Source of the DNA: Spirosoma oryzicola
GTDB taxonomy: Bacteria; Bacteroidota; Bacteroidia; Cytophagales; Spirosomataceae
Reading direction: 5' to 3'
DNA: 64,000 nucleotides
Assembly (NCBI RefSeq): GCF_021233055.1
Contig: NZ_CP089538.1
Location: forward strand, 4,418,501 to 4,482,500
The translations under genes were made by a program, and so were the position numbers. Positions within the stretch are counted from its first letter, which is position 1, and every line of letters starts with the position of its first letter. The notes beneath the pieces were generated by a model. That model saw only the letters and a list, made by a program, of their open reading frames with translations, was not told the origin of the DNA and did no database searches. Positions 45,144 through 54,218 of the stretch are shown here, one piece after another.

Positions 45144-46526
45144 ATGAGCGGTCTCATTCGTTTTTTGCAGACACTCGATTACATGCGCCTTGTGCTGGGT
45201 ATATGCATCCTTGTAGATGGATACCCACTCATTTTCTTTTTCCGGGAAACCCTCAAGCTAGCTCCGGGCAGCACGGCCTTTACGGCGGCAGCGCTGGCAG
45301 GTGGATTAGTGCTGATGGTTCCTTTCACACTTTTCAGGCGCTTGTACCGTCCAAACATCACTATGTTAGGGCTGGGCGTTGGATTCCTGCTGCTCTGTAT
45401 ATTTTATATGTATGTGTACATGGGTGATCCCGGTTTCAAGGATTACACCAAGGATATGATCTATTATACATACATTTTCATTTTCATTTTTCTCCTTATA
45501 AACATTCCCAACGATATTATCAGGGTGTTTATCCCGGTTGTCATTCTGTTTACGTTTATATCCAATCTGGGTCTTATCTACTCCCTGATGACAAATCCAA
45601 CTTGGGCACTTGGGCAACGAGCGACCATTACGTTGGGTGATAACGATGAAGGTTCGGGAAACCCCCACGCGTTTGCCCGCAACGCGTTTATGGGCCTAGT
45701 AGCCTGCGCGATTTGGCTGGTACGACCACAAACAGGTGTAATCTTTCGGTTATTCGCGTTGTTTGCCGGCATTCTGAACCTCGCTATTCTGATATTGACG
45801 CAAACGCGGTCTGGTATTTTGGCTATGCTGATAGCGTTAGCCTTTTTTATGTTCTACAATGTACGTCCGGCCCAAATTCGAATGGCAGTCCGGGGTATTT
45901 TTCGACCCATTCCTATTATCACAATTATCCTAGGTTTCGTTGGCGTGGTCATCTTCTTTCAGAAGTTTAGTGATACCTACGGAATCTTGTATAGTTATGT
46001 ACTGGCCTTTGCGGAACGGAATCTTGAAAACGTGTACGCTTTATTGGGACTAAAAGCAAAAGGAGCGGCCTATCAGGCAACGCTGGACGCTTCGGCAGCG
46101 AACCGATCCGTCAGCGCAAACTTCTTCTCGAATGTATTATCCGGACACTTATATATGCTGATTCTAGGCTACGGGTATAAGTTTTTGTATCTCGACGTAC
46201 CGGTCATGGAAGCCTTAACGAATCATGGCATACTGGGTTTCGTGTTTTTTGGCGGTCTGAATGGCCTGATTTTCTATCACATATTGACAATCATGCGGAC
46301 CAATCCGAACCCGTTGAGCACGTTTTTAGCTTATTTCTATATGTTGATCCTTGTCACCCTGTTTACCAACGGACGACCCAACGAAATAGCCTTCTGGTTT
46401 CCCTTGGCACTGATGATTCGGTTTATTGGCGTTGAGCACTTATTCCCGACTTATTTATCAAATCATCCAACAGCGGCTGACGGTACGGATCAATATGTTG
46501 TTGTACCTAACAATCAGGCCTCCTGA
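45144..46526 (+). CDS. O-antigen ligase / Wzy polymerase-like membrane protein
   Basis: 460 residues with about eleven membrane segments (for example FTAAALAGGLVLMVPFTLF, LGVGFLLLCIFYMYVYM, IIRVFIPVVILFTFISNLG). The motif ILTQTRSGILAMLIAL (Arg-Ser-Gly before a helix) and the long periplasmic loop of about residues 290-350 followed by ALTNHGILGFVFFGGLNGLI are the usual Wzy_C/WaaL family features. It would polymerise repeat units or ligate a glycan to an acceptor. Its presence next to an ABC exporter is unusual (see findings). Confidence 0.8.
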   Translation: MSGLIRFLQTLDYMRLVLGICILVDGYPLIFFFRETLKLAPGSTAFTAAALAGGLVLMVPFTLFRRLYRPNITMLGLGVGFLLLCIFYMYVYMGDPGFKDYTKDMIYYTYIFIFIFLLINIPNDIIRVFIPVVILFTFISNLGLIYSLMTNPTWALGQRATITLGDNDEGSGNPHAFARNAFMGLVACAIWLVRPQTGVIFRLFALFAGILNLAILILTQTRSGILAMLIALAFFMFYNVRPAQIRMAVRGIFRPIPIITIILGFVGVVIFFQKFSDTYGILYSYVLAFAERNLENVYALLGLKAKGAAYQATLDASAANRSVSANFFSNVLSGHLYMLILGYGYKFLYLDVPVMEALTNHGILGFVFFGGLNGLIFYHILTIMRTNPNPLSTFLAYFYMLILVTLFTNGRPNEIAFWFPLALMIRFIGVEHLFPTYLSNHPTAADGTDQYVVVPNNQAS

Positions 46527-47692
46527 TGCGTATTCTGATTGTTCATAACATCCTATGGGCACACTATAAATCCGTTGTGTTTCAAGCATTACAGCGCCTG
46601 GTTGATCAACGACCTGATGTGACTGTGCTTGTGCTGCAAATTGCGCGTAACGAACGCTCCAGAGCTGGGCTGGAAGCTGAAGTAGGCACGACAGCCCCTA
46701 CTTATGCTTATGACTACGACTTACTTTTTGATCGGTATTTAGAGGATGTAACCTTGGTTGAGCGAATGCAAGCTCTGCTCCAGAAAGCCAGGAAATTTCG
46801 ACCCGATGTAATACACCTTACTGGTTACTACGACCCAGCTCAACTATTACTGCTAGGATGGGCTAAGGTTCAGGGCATACCCGTTGTAATGCAGAATGAG
46901 AGCACAGCCGTAGATCACAAGCGAGGCAGCTTAAAAGAGTACTTTAAACGGTTCGTCTTTAGTCAATGTGCCGGTTTTTTTTGTTTTGGTAGTCAGTCCG
47001 CTCAATACCTGATTCAATTAGGCGTAAAATCGGCAAAGATCCTGCTTCAGAAAAACGCGGTAGATAATGCTACGCTTCGTTCGGTTTACGAAAAATCCGT
47101 TAGCCAACGCTCTAACCAGCAGCAGGCTTTGGGCTTACGACAGCATAATTTCATTTTCGTTGGCCGGCTGATCGAATTCAAAAATTTACCAACGCTCATT
47201 ACAGCATTTGCGCAGGCTATTACTCAGTCGGCCATGGCGCATCAGTGGGGCTTGGTTTTACTGGGCGATGGTGTAGAGAAAGACTCTTTACAAACTCAGA
47301 TCAATGCGTTAAACCTTACTGATCGGGTAACTCTGTTATCAGGTCGTCCGTGGTTCAGGGTACCGGAGATACTGGCTCTCAGCGATGTCCTAGTGCTACC
47401 AAGCCGGTCAGAACCTTGGGGTTTGGTTGTTAATGAAGCAATGGCTTGTAGTTTACCCGCTATTGTGTCAGAACGATGCGGCTGCGTTCCGGATTTAGTG
47501 CACGACGGTCAGAATGGCTTTGTGTTTAATCCTGATCAGCCTGCTCAATTAGCCGATCAGCTTAAGCAAGTTATGGACGGATTGGTTGATCTAAAGCGGA
47601 TGAAAAACGCGGCTGAACAATCAGTTGTCCCTTATTCTCCCGAAGCGGTAGCTCAGGAAATGTTTGACGGTTTTAGTAAAATCACGACATAA
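46526..47692 (+). CDS. Family 4 glycosyltransferase
   Basis: 388 residues; its ATG shares one base with the stop of the ligase-like gene (TGATG). The N-terminal strand is RILIVHNILWAHYKSVVFQAL. The donor domain has FVGRLIEFKNLPTLITAF, LGDGVEKDSL, the E-x7-E region LPSRSEPWGLVVNEAMACSLP and SERCGCVPDLVHDGQNGFVF. Retaining GT4 enzyme of EPS assembly, translationally coupled with the preceding gene. Confidence 0.9.
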   Translation: MRILIVHNILWAHYKSVVFQALQRLVDQRPDVTVLVLQIARNERSRAGLEAEVGTTAPTYAYDYDLLFDRYLEDVTLVERMQALLQKARKFRPDVIHLTGYYDPAQLLLLGWAKVQGIPVVMQNESTAVDHKRGSLKEYFKRFVFSQCAGFFCFGSQSAQYLIQLGVKSAKILLQKNAVDNATLRSVYEKSVSQRSNQQQALGLRQHNFIFVGRLIEFKNLPTLITAFAQAITQSAMAHQWGLVLLGDGVEKDSLQTQINALNLTDRVTLLSGRPWFRVPEILALSDVLVLPSRSEPWGLVVNEAMACSLPAIVSERCGCVPDLVHDGQNGFVFNPDQPAQLADQLKQVMDGLVDLKRMKNAAEQSVVPYSPEAVAQEMFDGFSKITT

Positions 47693-47714
47693 CGTTTTAC
47701 TTCGCAGCACGTTT

Positions 47715-48902
47715 ATGCGAATCTTAAATATTTGTGCTTATACCTGGGAAGCCGGAGGCCCACCCAAAATCATCTTCGACCACACGCAGGTTGCTTTGCG
47801 CTATGGTCATCAGGTCGATATTCTCAGCCCCATTACTGCTGGCGAAAAACCGTATCCGGTTCCAGAGGGTGCTAGACTGATTTTATGCCGACGCACACCG
47901 GTGATCAGCCGTTACTTCAGAGAATTCTCGGGCGAGCTTTATCAGTATATCAAAAAGCACAGCAAAGAATACGACGTTATTCACTGTCACGGTCTCTGGC
48001 ATTTTGGAACGCTGGCTCCGTTCATGATTGATCACAGTGTAGCAAAAGTGATCACGATTCATGGCGTGCTCGACCGCTGGGTATACGCGCACAACAATTG
48101 GAAAAAACAGTTGATGGACACGCTGGCTCAGAAACGATTTCTCCGCCGGGCGGATCTAATTCAAATAAACAACACAGACGAGCGAGAAGACATACTTCGC
48201 TATCTGGGTACTCCTCATTCCAATGTTGTTATCCTTCCGAATGGCATTAAGCTGAGTGATTTTGCGCAGTTACCGCCAAAAGGCAGGTTTCGACAGAAAT
48301 TTGGCTTACCCTCGTCCAAAAAGCTGGTCTTATTCATGAGCCGGCTTAATGTAAAAAAAGGGCTTGGCCTGTTATTACCGGCATTCAAAGAATATGTCCG
48401 CCACCATCCAGATACTGTCCTGGCAATAGCCGGGGGTAACGATGGCTATGAAGCGACTACCCGGCAGTTTATAGAAGACAATAAGCTTGGTGATTCTATT
48501 CACCTTGTAGGTATGCTGACCGGTGACGACAAGAAGGCAGCCCTTGTAGACGCCGATCTATTCACGCTGCCTTCGTACTCGGAGGGCTTTTCTATGGCGG
48601 TGCTCGAGGCTATGGCGGCTGGCACCCCCGCTTTAGTGTCGGATCGAGTCGGTTTTGGTGAGACTATCCGTCAACATGAAGCCGCTGGCCTCATCAGTGA
48701 TCTGACTCCTGAAGCGCTTCAGAAAGAGCTAGAAAAAATGCTTGGCGATTCTCAACTCCGCCAGCAGGTTGCCCGAAATGCTACTACACTGGTACAAACA
48801 CAGTACGATATCGACATTGTTGCTAAGCGCCTGCTGGATGAATACGAAAAAATTGTACGCGCAAAAAAACTTAAATCGTCACCTGTTTCTGAACTACCTT
48901 AG
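47715..48902 (+). CDS. Family 4 glycosyltransferase
   Basis: 395 residues from ATG 47715 (MRILNICAYTWEAGGPPK); an upstream in-frame start at 47664 would overlap the preceding gene. The donor domain includes FMSRLNVKKGLGLLLPAF, LAIAGGNDGYEATTRQF and LPSYSEGFSMAVLEAMAAGTP with the E-x7-E pair. The acceptor domain holds DVIHCHGLWHFGTLAPFM. It is the last plus-strand gene of the first EPS block. Its last 32 bp overlap, tail to tail, with the deacetylase gene. Confidence 0.9.
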   Translation: MRILNICAYTWEAGGPPKIIFDHTQVALRYGHQVDILSPITAGEKPYPVPEGARLILCRRTPVISRYFREFSGELYQYIKKHSKEYDVIHCHGLWHFGTLAPFMIDHSVAKVITIHGVLDRWVYAHNNWKKQLMDTLAQKRFLRRADLIQINNTDEREDILRYLGTPHSNVVILPNGIKLSDFAQLPPKGRFRQKFGLPSSKKLVLFMSRLNVKKGLGLLLPAFKEYVRHHPDTVLAIAGGNDGYEATTRQFIEDNKLGDSIHLVGMLTGDDKKAALVDADLFTLPSYSEGFSMAVLEAMAAGTPALVSDRVGFGETIRQHEAAGLISDLTPEALQKELEKMLGDSQLRQQVARNATTLVQTQYDIDIVAKRLLDEYEKIVRAKKLKSSPVSELP

Positions 48903-49725
48903 ACCAGTCTACCTGCCGATCAGCCTCCGCCAGATCAACGAAAGGAAACTCCATTAGAAGCTGTTTGAGCTTGGGCAAGCAGTTTTTCAGACCGTAGTAC
49001 GATTTGAACTGGCGCGACCGGCTCAGACCCGGAATCATGGGTTGTTCTGCGTCGAAGTCGCGGGGGTGAAAATACGTCATTACGTAGGGCGAGCGGTTCA
49101 TCAAGCCCCTAATTGCCCGGTAAGGTAGCAAGCGGAAATAGCCCCCGCCTGAGAAGATCAAATCCTGACCCATCACTGCCGCCGTATTGATCGGAAACTC
49201 CTTTAGCAACGTGCCATTGATATTCAGGTAGCCCGGCTCGAACATGCCCAAAGACGCGTCGCCACCGTGCGCCCGCCGAGCCGAAAAGACGGAACAATCA
49301 ATTTCGATACCTTGCTCCATCAAAATCGGGAAAACCCAGCGATTGTAGGCTTTGATCGAGAAGCCGGGCGCTCGGTACGACCGAACTTTCTTACCCGTAA
49401 TATCCTGCAAATGCTTAATGGATCGTTCCAGATCAGCCTGAAACTCAGCCGGGGTCTGCTCGTAAGCAAGCTGGTGCGCGTACGAATGCGTTGCAATTTC
49501 GTACCCTGCCGCATCAATGCGACGGATAACGTCAGGATGCTTGTCAGCTACCCACCCTAAGCAAAAGAAAGTCGCTCGGCTGTTTGTGTCTTCCAAAAGC
49601 TGAAAAATGCGGTCCATATTGGCATGAATCCGCGTTTCGTAGCGGCTCCATTCAGCCTCAGTTCGCGTCGACGCATTGTCCAGAATATGAAACCACTCTT
49701 CAATATCAAATGTCAGGATATTCAT
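48871..49725 (-). CDS. Polysaccharide deacetylase family protein (DUF3473 type)
   Basis: 284 residues from ATG 49725 (MNILTFDIEEWFHILDN). NodB-fold motifs: FDIEEWFH (metal-binding Asp), IATHSYAH (His-x3-His) and SYRAPGFSIKAYN. The C-terminal block PYVMTYFHPRDFDAEQP belongs to the DUF3473 extension common in EPS loci of the exosortase-associated type. It would remove acetyl groups from N-acetylated sugars of the polymer. There is no signal peptide, so it acts in the cytoplasm or is anchored otherwise. Its 3' end overlaps a glycosyltransferase gene on the other strand. Confidence 0.9.
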   Translation of the reverse strand: MNILTFDIEEWFHILDNASTRTEAEWSRYETRIHANMDRIFQLLEDTNSRATFFCLGWVADKHPDVIRRIDAAGYEIATHSYAHQLAYEQTPAEFQADLERSIKHLQDITGKKVRSYRAPGFSIKAYNRWVFPILMEQGIEIDCSVFSARRAHGGDASLGMFEPGYLNINGTLLKEFPINTAAVMGQDLIFSGGGYFRLLPYRAIRGLMNRSPYVMTYFHPRDFDAEQPMIPGLSRSRQFKSYYGLKNCLPKLKQLLMEFPFVDLAEADRQVDWSKVVQKQVTI

Positions 49726-49775
49726 AAGTATAAACGTCGCTAACAACCGGAGCAGACCGTTGCTAGCGACTACAA

Positions 49776-50540
49776 TTAATAGAAACGCTTTCCGGCGGCA
49801 AGAAACGCTTTAACGTCATCGCGGGTCGGGAACGTAAAATAGGTCATTTGGGCAGCGTCATTTTCGATTAGCTTATAATCGCCCGAGTGGATCTTCTCAA
49901 TGGACTCCAGGATAGCGTCCATGCCCATTTTCTTTGTAACATCGATCAACTGAGCCTGACTCATCCCCCCGATCTCCAATTTTTTCTGAACGAGAATCGG
50001 CCCACTGTCAATACCTTCGTCAACAAAGAAGACAGATACACCTGTATGTGTCTCACCGTTTTTCAAGACCCAGAACGACGGCATTAAACCCCGGTACTTC
50101 GGTAAAAGAGCGGTGTGGAGATTGATGCAACCGTACGTCGCCACATCTAACAGCTTCCGTTTGAAAATCTGATTACCGGCAATTGACACTAACAAATCAG
50201 GTTTGTAAGCCCGGATCTTCTCCAGATTTTCGTCTTTGTTAATCGCTCCTTCGATTGTAATCAGAGGTATGTTCCGGTCAGCCAGCACCTTTCTGACGTT
50301 ATTACGGCTATCCATTTTAGAAAGCACGTACTTAAATCCGTACCGGACAAAGAAGGGTAACCCAAAAATATCGTAGGTTTTCTTCATCTTCTCCCCGAAG
50401 CTTTCCCGCTTACCAAATGGCGATACGTCAAAAACTACGGTAGCTACAACTTCAGCATAGGGAGGCAGTTTTTTCAGCAGGTAATCAATATTTCGGGCGA
50501 GGTAGAACGGATCGTCCTGCGTCAGAATCACAAGGCGCAT
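49776..50540 (-). CDS. Formyltransferase-like enzyme (sugar N-formyltransferase type)
   Basis: 254 residues. The formyltransferase core is present: LLVSIAGNQIFKRKLLDVA (with the conserved Asn), CINLHTALLPKYRGLMPSFW (with His and the LLPKYRG signature) and TGVSVFFVDEGIDSGPIL (with the conserved Asp). It lacks the C-terminal tRNA-binding domain of methionyl-tRNA formyltransferase, so a small-molecule amine is the likely substrate. Within an EPS locus that has an aminotransferase, N-formylation of an amino sugar nucleotide is plausible. It sits 50 bp upstream of the deacetylase gene on the same strand. Confidence 0.85.
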   Translation of the reverse strand: MRLVILTQDDPFYLARNIDYLLKKLPPYAEVVATVVFDVSPFGKRESFGEKMKKTYDIFGLPFFVRYGFKYVLSKMDSRNNVRKVLADRNIPLITIEGAINKDENLEKIRAYKPDLLVSIAGNQIFKRKLLDVATYGCINLHTALLPKYRGLMPSFWVLKNGETHTGVSVFFVDEGIDSGPILVQKKLEIGGMSQAQLIDVTKKMGMDAILESIEKIHSGDYKLIENDAAQMTYFTFPTRDDVKAFLAAGKRFY

Positions 50541-50606
50541 AAATCGTTAGATAGAGGTTGTTGGTCACAAAACTAAGCAATCCATCGTAAAGCAACGCTT
50601 CATTTC

Positions 50607-52607
50607 TTAACGAACGATAATCTTGTGGCTAAGCTGTTGTCCATCTGCCGTTTCCAGATAGGCGATGTAAAGACCCGCAGCGGCTTCTTCCAAACCAATT
50701 GACAACTCATCATAAGCCTTACCGCGCCAGTCTTTCACCAGCCGCCCCATCAGATCCCGCACAGCAACCGACGTGATTGTCATATTCTTCGCTTCGATGT
50801 GCAAAGTACGGTCAGCAGCCAATGGATTCGGATAGAGTCGTACGGGAGGCTCCACTTCTGCAACACCCAGGACGAGTGGTTTCGAAACAACCTCGTTACT
50901 GTATGCTGACTCCGAAGTATTGCTGTACGCGCGGAGCCGATAATAGTACGTGCCGAACGGATTTGACAAACTGCCGTCTGTATATGAACTTGGCAAGACA
51001 GATGAGTTCGTAGTAAAGGTGATAAGTCGCTTAAATCCACCTCGTGTGCTATCGCTTCGTTCCAGAACTAGTGTCTGAGCCGTTGGGGGTGTTGTCCAGC
51101 TTAGTTGGATAGCTTTTTCAGAAATCGGTTTTGCAGCCAGGGTCGTTATAGTCGAGATGGCGTCCGCAATGGGTACGCCATCGAAGCTAAACGCCCGCAT
51201 TCCTCGCGAATTTTTAAGCGTTGGTCCGTTGTAAAAAGGGGACAAGGCATCCGAAAAATAAGCGGGAAGGTACCGAATTGATTTAGCCGACGACGGCTGT
51301 CTAAGGCTTACGACTACTTGGTTTCCTTTAGTGGTTCCCCCCGAAAGAAGTCCAGCCTGTCCGTCCAGATAAAAGTAATCTTTCAGCGCCCGACTTCCAA
51401 TCATCTGCCCGGTTGCGAAGTTGTAATAGGCTGTATCTTTCCAGACCATCTGCATGTCGTTATCGAACACAAGCGTGATGGAGTCTTTACGAGCGTTATA
51501 GAACACTTTTTTAATATCCGGCGAGTTAATCTGCAAGGTGTCTTTGTAGCCATAAAAGTCCCGCGCTATCTGCCGGAACTGCTCATAAGCCAGTTGCTGA
51601 TGTCCGAGCGGATCATAATGGATTCCATCATAACCGCGTCCGCCGATTGTCGCAATCGATTCTACGTTAGAAAACAAATATTTCGTTCGTCGCTGGAAGT
51701 CTCGCAGAGCAGCCGCCCCTTCCACTTTATCGGCCAGAATGTTGATTTGGCCAACGTACAGCCGGGCATTTCCATAGTCTTCGTGAAACTGATTGTAGAG
51801 CGTTTTAAATTTCTCGTCATAACCGGCAGGTTCATTACCAGCCTCGTCTTCGCCCTGCTTCCAGATAATGGCTTTTACATTTTTATCGACGCCAGCCCAC
51901 TTCGCCCGAAAAAGTAATCGTCCGTAGAATGTGCTTAAATCGGCATGATTGGCCGGATTCCTCGCCGAAAGCGCTAGAATTCCCGTTCCACCGTAAGCCC
52001 CGTTCAGGACCAGCGTTGGTATGCCATACTGCTCTAGAATTAGCCGCTGGAGTGTCAATCCGAACCCACCTACGCTCCCATACGGGTCTTTGGCCCCGTA
52101 CCACCGCATATCGTTCGGAATGTCCGTAGATCCATAAACGTAACTGGCATTACGCAGGTATTTATCATCAAAATTAAAGGCATAATATTCTTCAAGACCC
52201 GACAGCGCCAAGGCATTCGATTGGCCGTGAATGATATAAACGTCTCCGCAGACAATACGCTTCCGATCCGCTACTAACGTAGAGTCAATCCCCTTGTACA
52301 TAAAAACCCGGAATTCATATTCGGCCCGTTCCGCTTTAATTGTGCTCGTCAACTTAAACGACGCATTAGCGACTGACGACACAAGCGTCTGGCTAACAGC
52401 TTGTATTAGCTGGCCTTCGCGCAGCACCTGCATCCCAATTTTCTGGTAGCCAGTATTGGTAACGGTACCGCTAACGGTTACATCGGCTTGGCCGGCGGCA
52501 TTGCGCGGATAAAGCTGAAGGTCTCGCGGTATCTGGTCGAAACGTACTTGCGCTGTGACCGTAAAATAGCATAAAAACAATATCAAGCTGGTGTGGAGTA
52601 ACTTCAT
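50607..52607 (-). CDS. Secreted SGNH-type carbohydrate esterase with type IX secretion sorting domain
   Basis: 666 residues. Signal peptide MKLLHTSLILFLCYFTVTAQ, a beta-sandwich region to about 110, then an SGNH hydrolase domain with the nucleophile in YIIHGQSNALALSG, the GxxN-type block VLNGAYGGTGIL and a late DGIHYDPLGHQQLAYEQF carrying the Asp-x-x-His pair. A fibronectin-type region follows (about 480-575). The C-terminal about 80 residues are a type A T9SS sorting domain (RLYPNPLAADRTLHIEAK, LSHKIIVR). It is exported to the surface and probably removes acetyl groups from a polysaccharide. Confidence 0.88.
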   Translation of the reverse strand: MKLLHTSLILFLCYFTVTAQVRFDQIPRDLQLYPRNAAGQADVTVSGTVTNTGYQKIGMQVLREGQLIQAVSQTLVSSVANASFKLTSTIKAERAEYEFRVFMYKGIDSTLVADRKRIVCGDVYIIHGQSNALALSGLEEYYAFNFDDKYLRNASYVYGSTDIPNDMRWYGAKDPYGSVGGFGLTLQRLILEQYGIPTLVLNGAYGGTGILALSARNPANHADLSTFYGRLLFRAKWAGVDKNVKAIIWKQGEDEAGNEPAGYDEKFKTLYNQFHEDYGNARLYVGQINILADKVEGAAALRDFQRRTKYLFSNVESIATIGGRGYDGIHYDPLGHQQLAYEQFRQIARDFYGYKDTLQINSPDIKKVFYNARKDSITLVFDNDMQMVWKDTAYYNFATGQMIGSRALKDYFYLDGQAGLLSGGTTKGNQVVVSLRQPSSAKSIRYLPAYFSDALSPFYNGPTLKNSRGMRAFSFDGVPIADAISTITTLAAKPISEKAIQLSWTTPPTAQTLVLERSDSTRGGFKRLITFTTNSSVLPSSYTDGSLSNPFGTYYYRLRAYSNTSESAYSNEVVSKPLVLGVAEVEPPVRLYPNPLAADRTLHIEAKNMTITSVAVRDLMGRLVKDWRGKAYDELSIGLEEAAAGLYIAYLETADGQQLSHKIIVR

Positions 52608-52741
52608 TGACTTTTTCCTCTCTAAAAAAAGTGATAATATTGCACCATAAATCAGGAGTAAACGCTTCTGTAAAAATAACCGGATTTCGGAATTACAAGC
52701 TGTTTTTGATAAAGCGATTTTAACAGGAGTATTACTTGGGC
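52608..52741. other. Divergent promoter region
   Basis: 134 bp separate the minus-strand esterase gene from the plus-strand GT2 gene. It is AT-rich; TAATATTG (about 52631) approximates a -7 box of the plus direction but lacks a clear -33 partner. Confidence 0.35.
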
Positions 52742-53659
52742 ATGGCCGACGTATCAGTCATAATTTTAACGCATAACGAGGAAAAACACATTGCCCGGTG
52801 CTTGCAGAGCCTGCATCCCTTTACTGACAAAGTATTTATTGTCGACTCGTTTTCAACCGACCGAACCGTCGAAATTGCTCGTTCGCTCGGTGCAGTTGTT
52901 GTACAGAACCCCTGGGTTAATTACGCGATGCAGTTCAACTACGGCATTGATAATACGCCGTTTAAGACGACCTGGCTGATGCGGATGGATGCGGATGAGT
53001 ATGTACTACCTGAATTAGCGGCTGAAATCAATCAGCGTCTGGCGACGTTATCACATGATGTGTCGGGCATATACGTTAAGCGACGAGTTCTTTTTTTCGA
53101 CAAATGGATACGGCATGGTGCTTACTATCCAATCTGGCTGCTGCGGCTATGGCGCCGTCAGCAAGGTATCTGCGAGGAAACCTGGATGGACGAACACATT
53201 AAGTTATCACAAGGTAAATCCATTCAGTTTCAGCACGATCTGGTTGATCATAATCTGAACAACCTTACTTGGTGGACACAAAAACATAACAATTATGCCA
53301 TCCGGGAAGTCATTGATTTATTGAACATTAAATACAATTTCGACAAGACGCAACGAGTCGAACCTAAATTATTTGGCTCGCAGGAACAACGAGTCCGTTA
53401 CCTAAAAATACAATATGCGTCATTACCTTTGTTTACCAGACCGTTTTTGTATTTTTTCTATCGGTACTTTGTTCGACTAGGGTTTCTGGATGGAAGACGA
53501 GGATTAGTTTGGCACTTTTTGCAAGGACTTTGGTACCGTTTCTTGGTAGACGCCAAAATGTTCGAAGTGTATTTTCACGCTGGACGAGACAAACAGGCAA
53601 TTATCGAATTTTTCAGAACGCATTATGGCAAAGACCTCAGCCCAAACAACCGACCCTGA
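52742..53659 (+). CDS. Family 2 glycosyltransferase (WaaE/KdtX-like)
   Basis: 305 residues from ATG 52742 (MADVSVIILTHNEEKHIARC). The donor motif is KVFIVDSFSTDRTVEIARSL, and the second acidic motif is LMRMDADEYVLPEL. The C-terminal half continues with LFTRPFLYFFYRYFVRLGFLDGRRG and a basic amphipathic stretch, as in WaaE/LgtF-type beta-glucosyltransferases. First gene of the second plus-strand EPS block; its 3' end overlaps the WcaF-like gene by 35 bp. Confidence 0.88.
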   Translation: MADVSVIILTHNEEKHIARCLQSLHPFTDKVFIVDSFSTDRTVEIARSLGAVVVQNPWVNYAMQFNYGIDNTPFKTTWLMRMDADEYVLPELAAEINQRLATLSHDVSGIYVKRRVLFFDKWIRHGAYYPIWLLRLWRRQQGICEETWMDEHIKLSQGKSIQFQHDLVDHNLNNLTWWTQKHNNYAIREVIDLLNIKYNFDKTQRVEPKLFGSQEQRVRYLKIQYASLPLFTRPFLYFFYRYFVRLGFLDGRRGLVWHFLQGLWYRFLVDAKMFEVYFHAGRDKQAIIEFFRTHYGKDLSPNNRP

Positions 53660-54218
53660 GAAGGCAGTCGGCCGCACGGATCTGTCGGTTTATGATATTA
53701 GTTGGTATAAGCCCGGTCCGCGCTGGAAAATCATTTTATGGTTTCTGGTAAACTCGGTTACGCTCAATACATATCTGCCTATTCCTATTGCCATCAAACG
53801 ATTTATCTTGAAACTGTTTGGGGCAAAATTAGGCGTTGGCGTAGTTATCAAGCCTGCCGTCAACATCAAATACCCTTGGTTTCTGCGGGTAGGCAATCAC
53901 GTCTGGATTGGCGAACAGGTATGGATTGACAATTTAAGCGAGGTTGTGATCGGCGATCATAGCTGCCTGTCTCAAGGTGCTCTTATTTTGACAGGCAACC
54001 ATAATTATCGGCGATCCACTTTTGATCTAACAAGCCAACCTATTACAATTGACGACGGCGTCTGGATCGGTGCTAAAGCGGTAGTCTGCCCAGGGGTACG
54101 TTGTCATTCGCATTCGGTTTTGGCGGTTAATTCGGTAGCTACCCGTTCGCTGGAAGAATACGGAATCTATCAGGGTAACCCGGCGGTCTGGGTTCGTAAA
54201 CGAGACATTGCAGCGTGA
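53625..54218 (+). CDS. WcaF-like colanic-acid-type O-acetyltransferase
   Basis: 197 residues. The N-terminal segment (DLSVYDISWYKPGPRWKIILW) and the left-handed beta-helix with hexapeptide repeats (VVIKPAVNIKYPWFLRVGNH, WIDNLSEVVIGDHSCLSQGA) match the WcaF group. The catalytic-type His lies in ILTGNHNYR, and the end region DDGVWIGAKAVVCPG is standard. It transfers acetyl from acetyl-CoA to a glycan intermediate. Start ATG 53625 lies inside the preceding gene; the end overlaps the next start in GTGA. Confidence 0.9.
   Translation: MAKTSAQTTDPEKAVGRTDLSVYDISWYKPGPRWKIILWFLVNSVTLNTYLPIPIAIKRFILKLFGAKLGVGVVIKPAVNIKYPWFLRVGNHVWIGEQVWIDNLSEVVIGDHSCLSQGALILTGNHNYRRSTFDLTSQPITIDDGVWIGAKAVVCPGVRCHSHSVLAVNSVATRSLEEYGIYQGNPAVWVRKRDIAA

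Noticed and set aside
51318..51917. A 199-codon plus-strand frame opposite the secreted esterase gene
   Set aside because: It is antisense to an intact multi-domain gene with signal peptide and T9SS domain; no motif or plausible start is seen.
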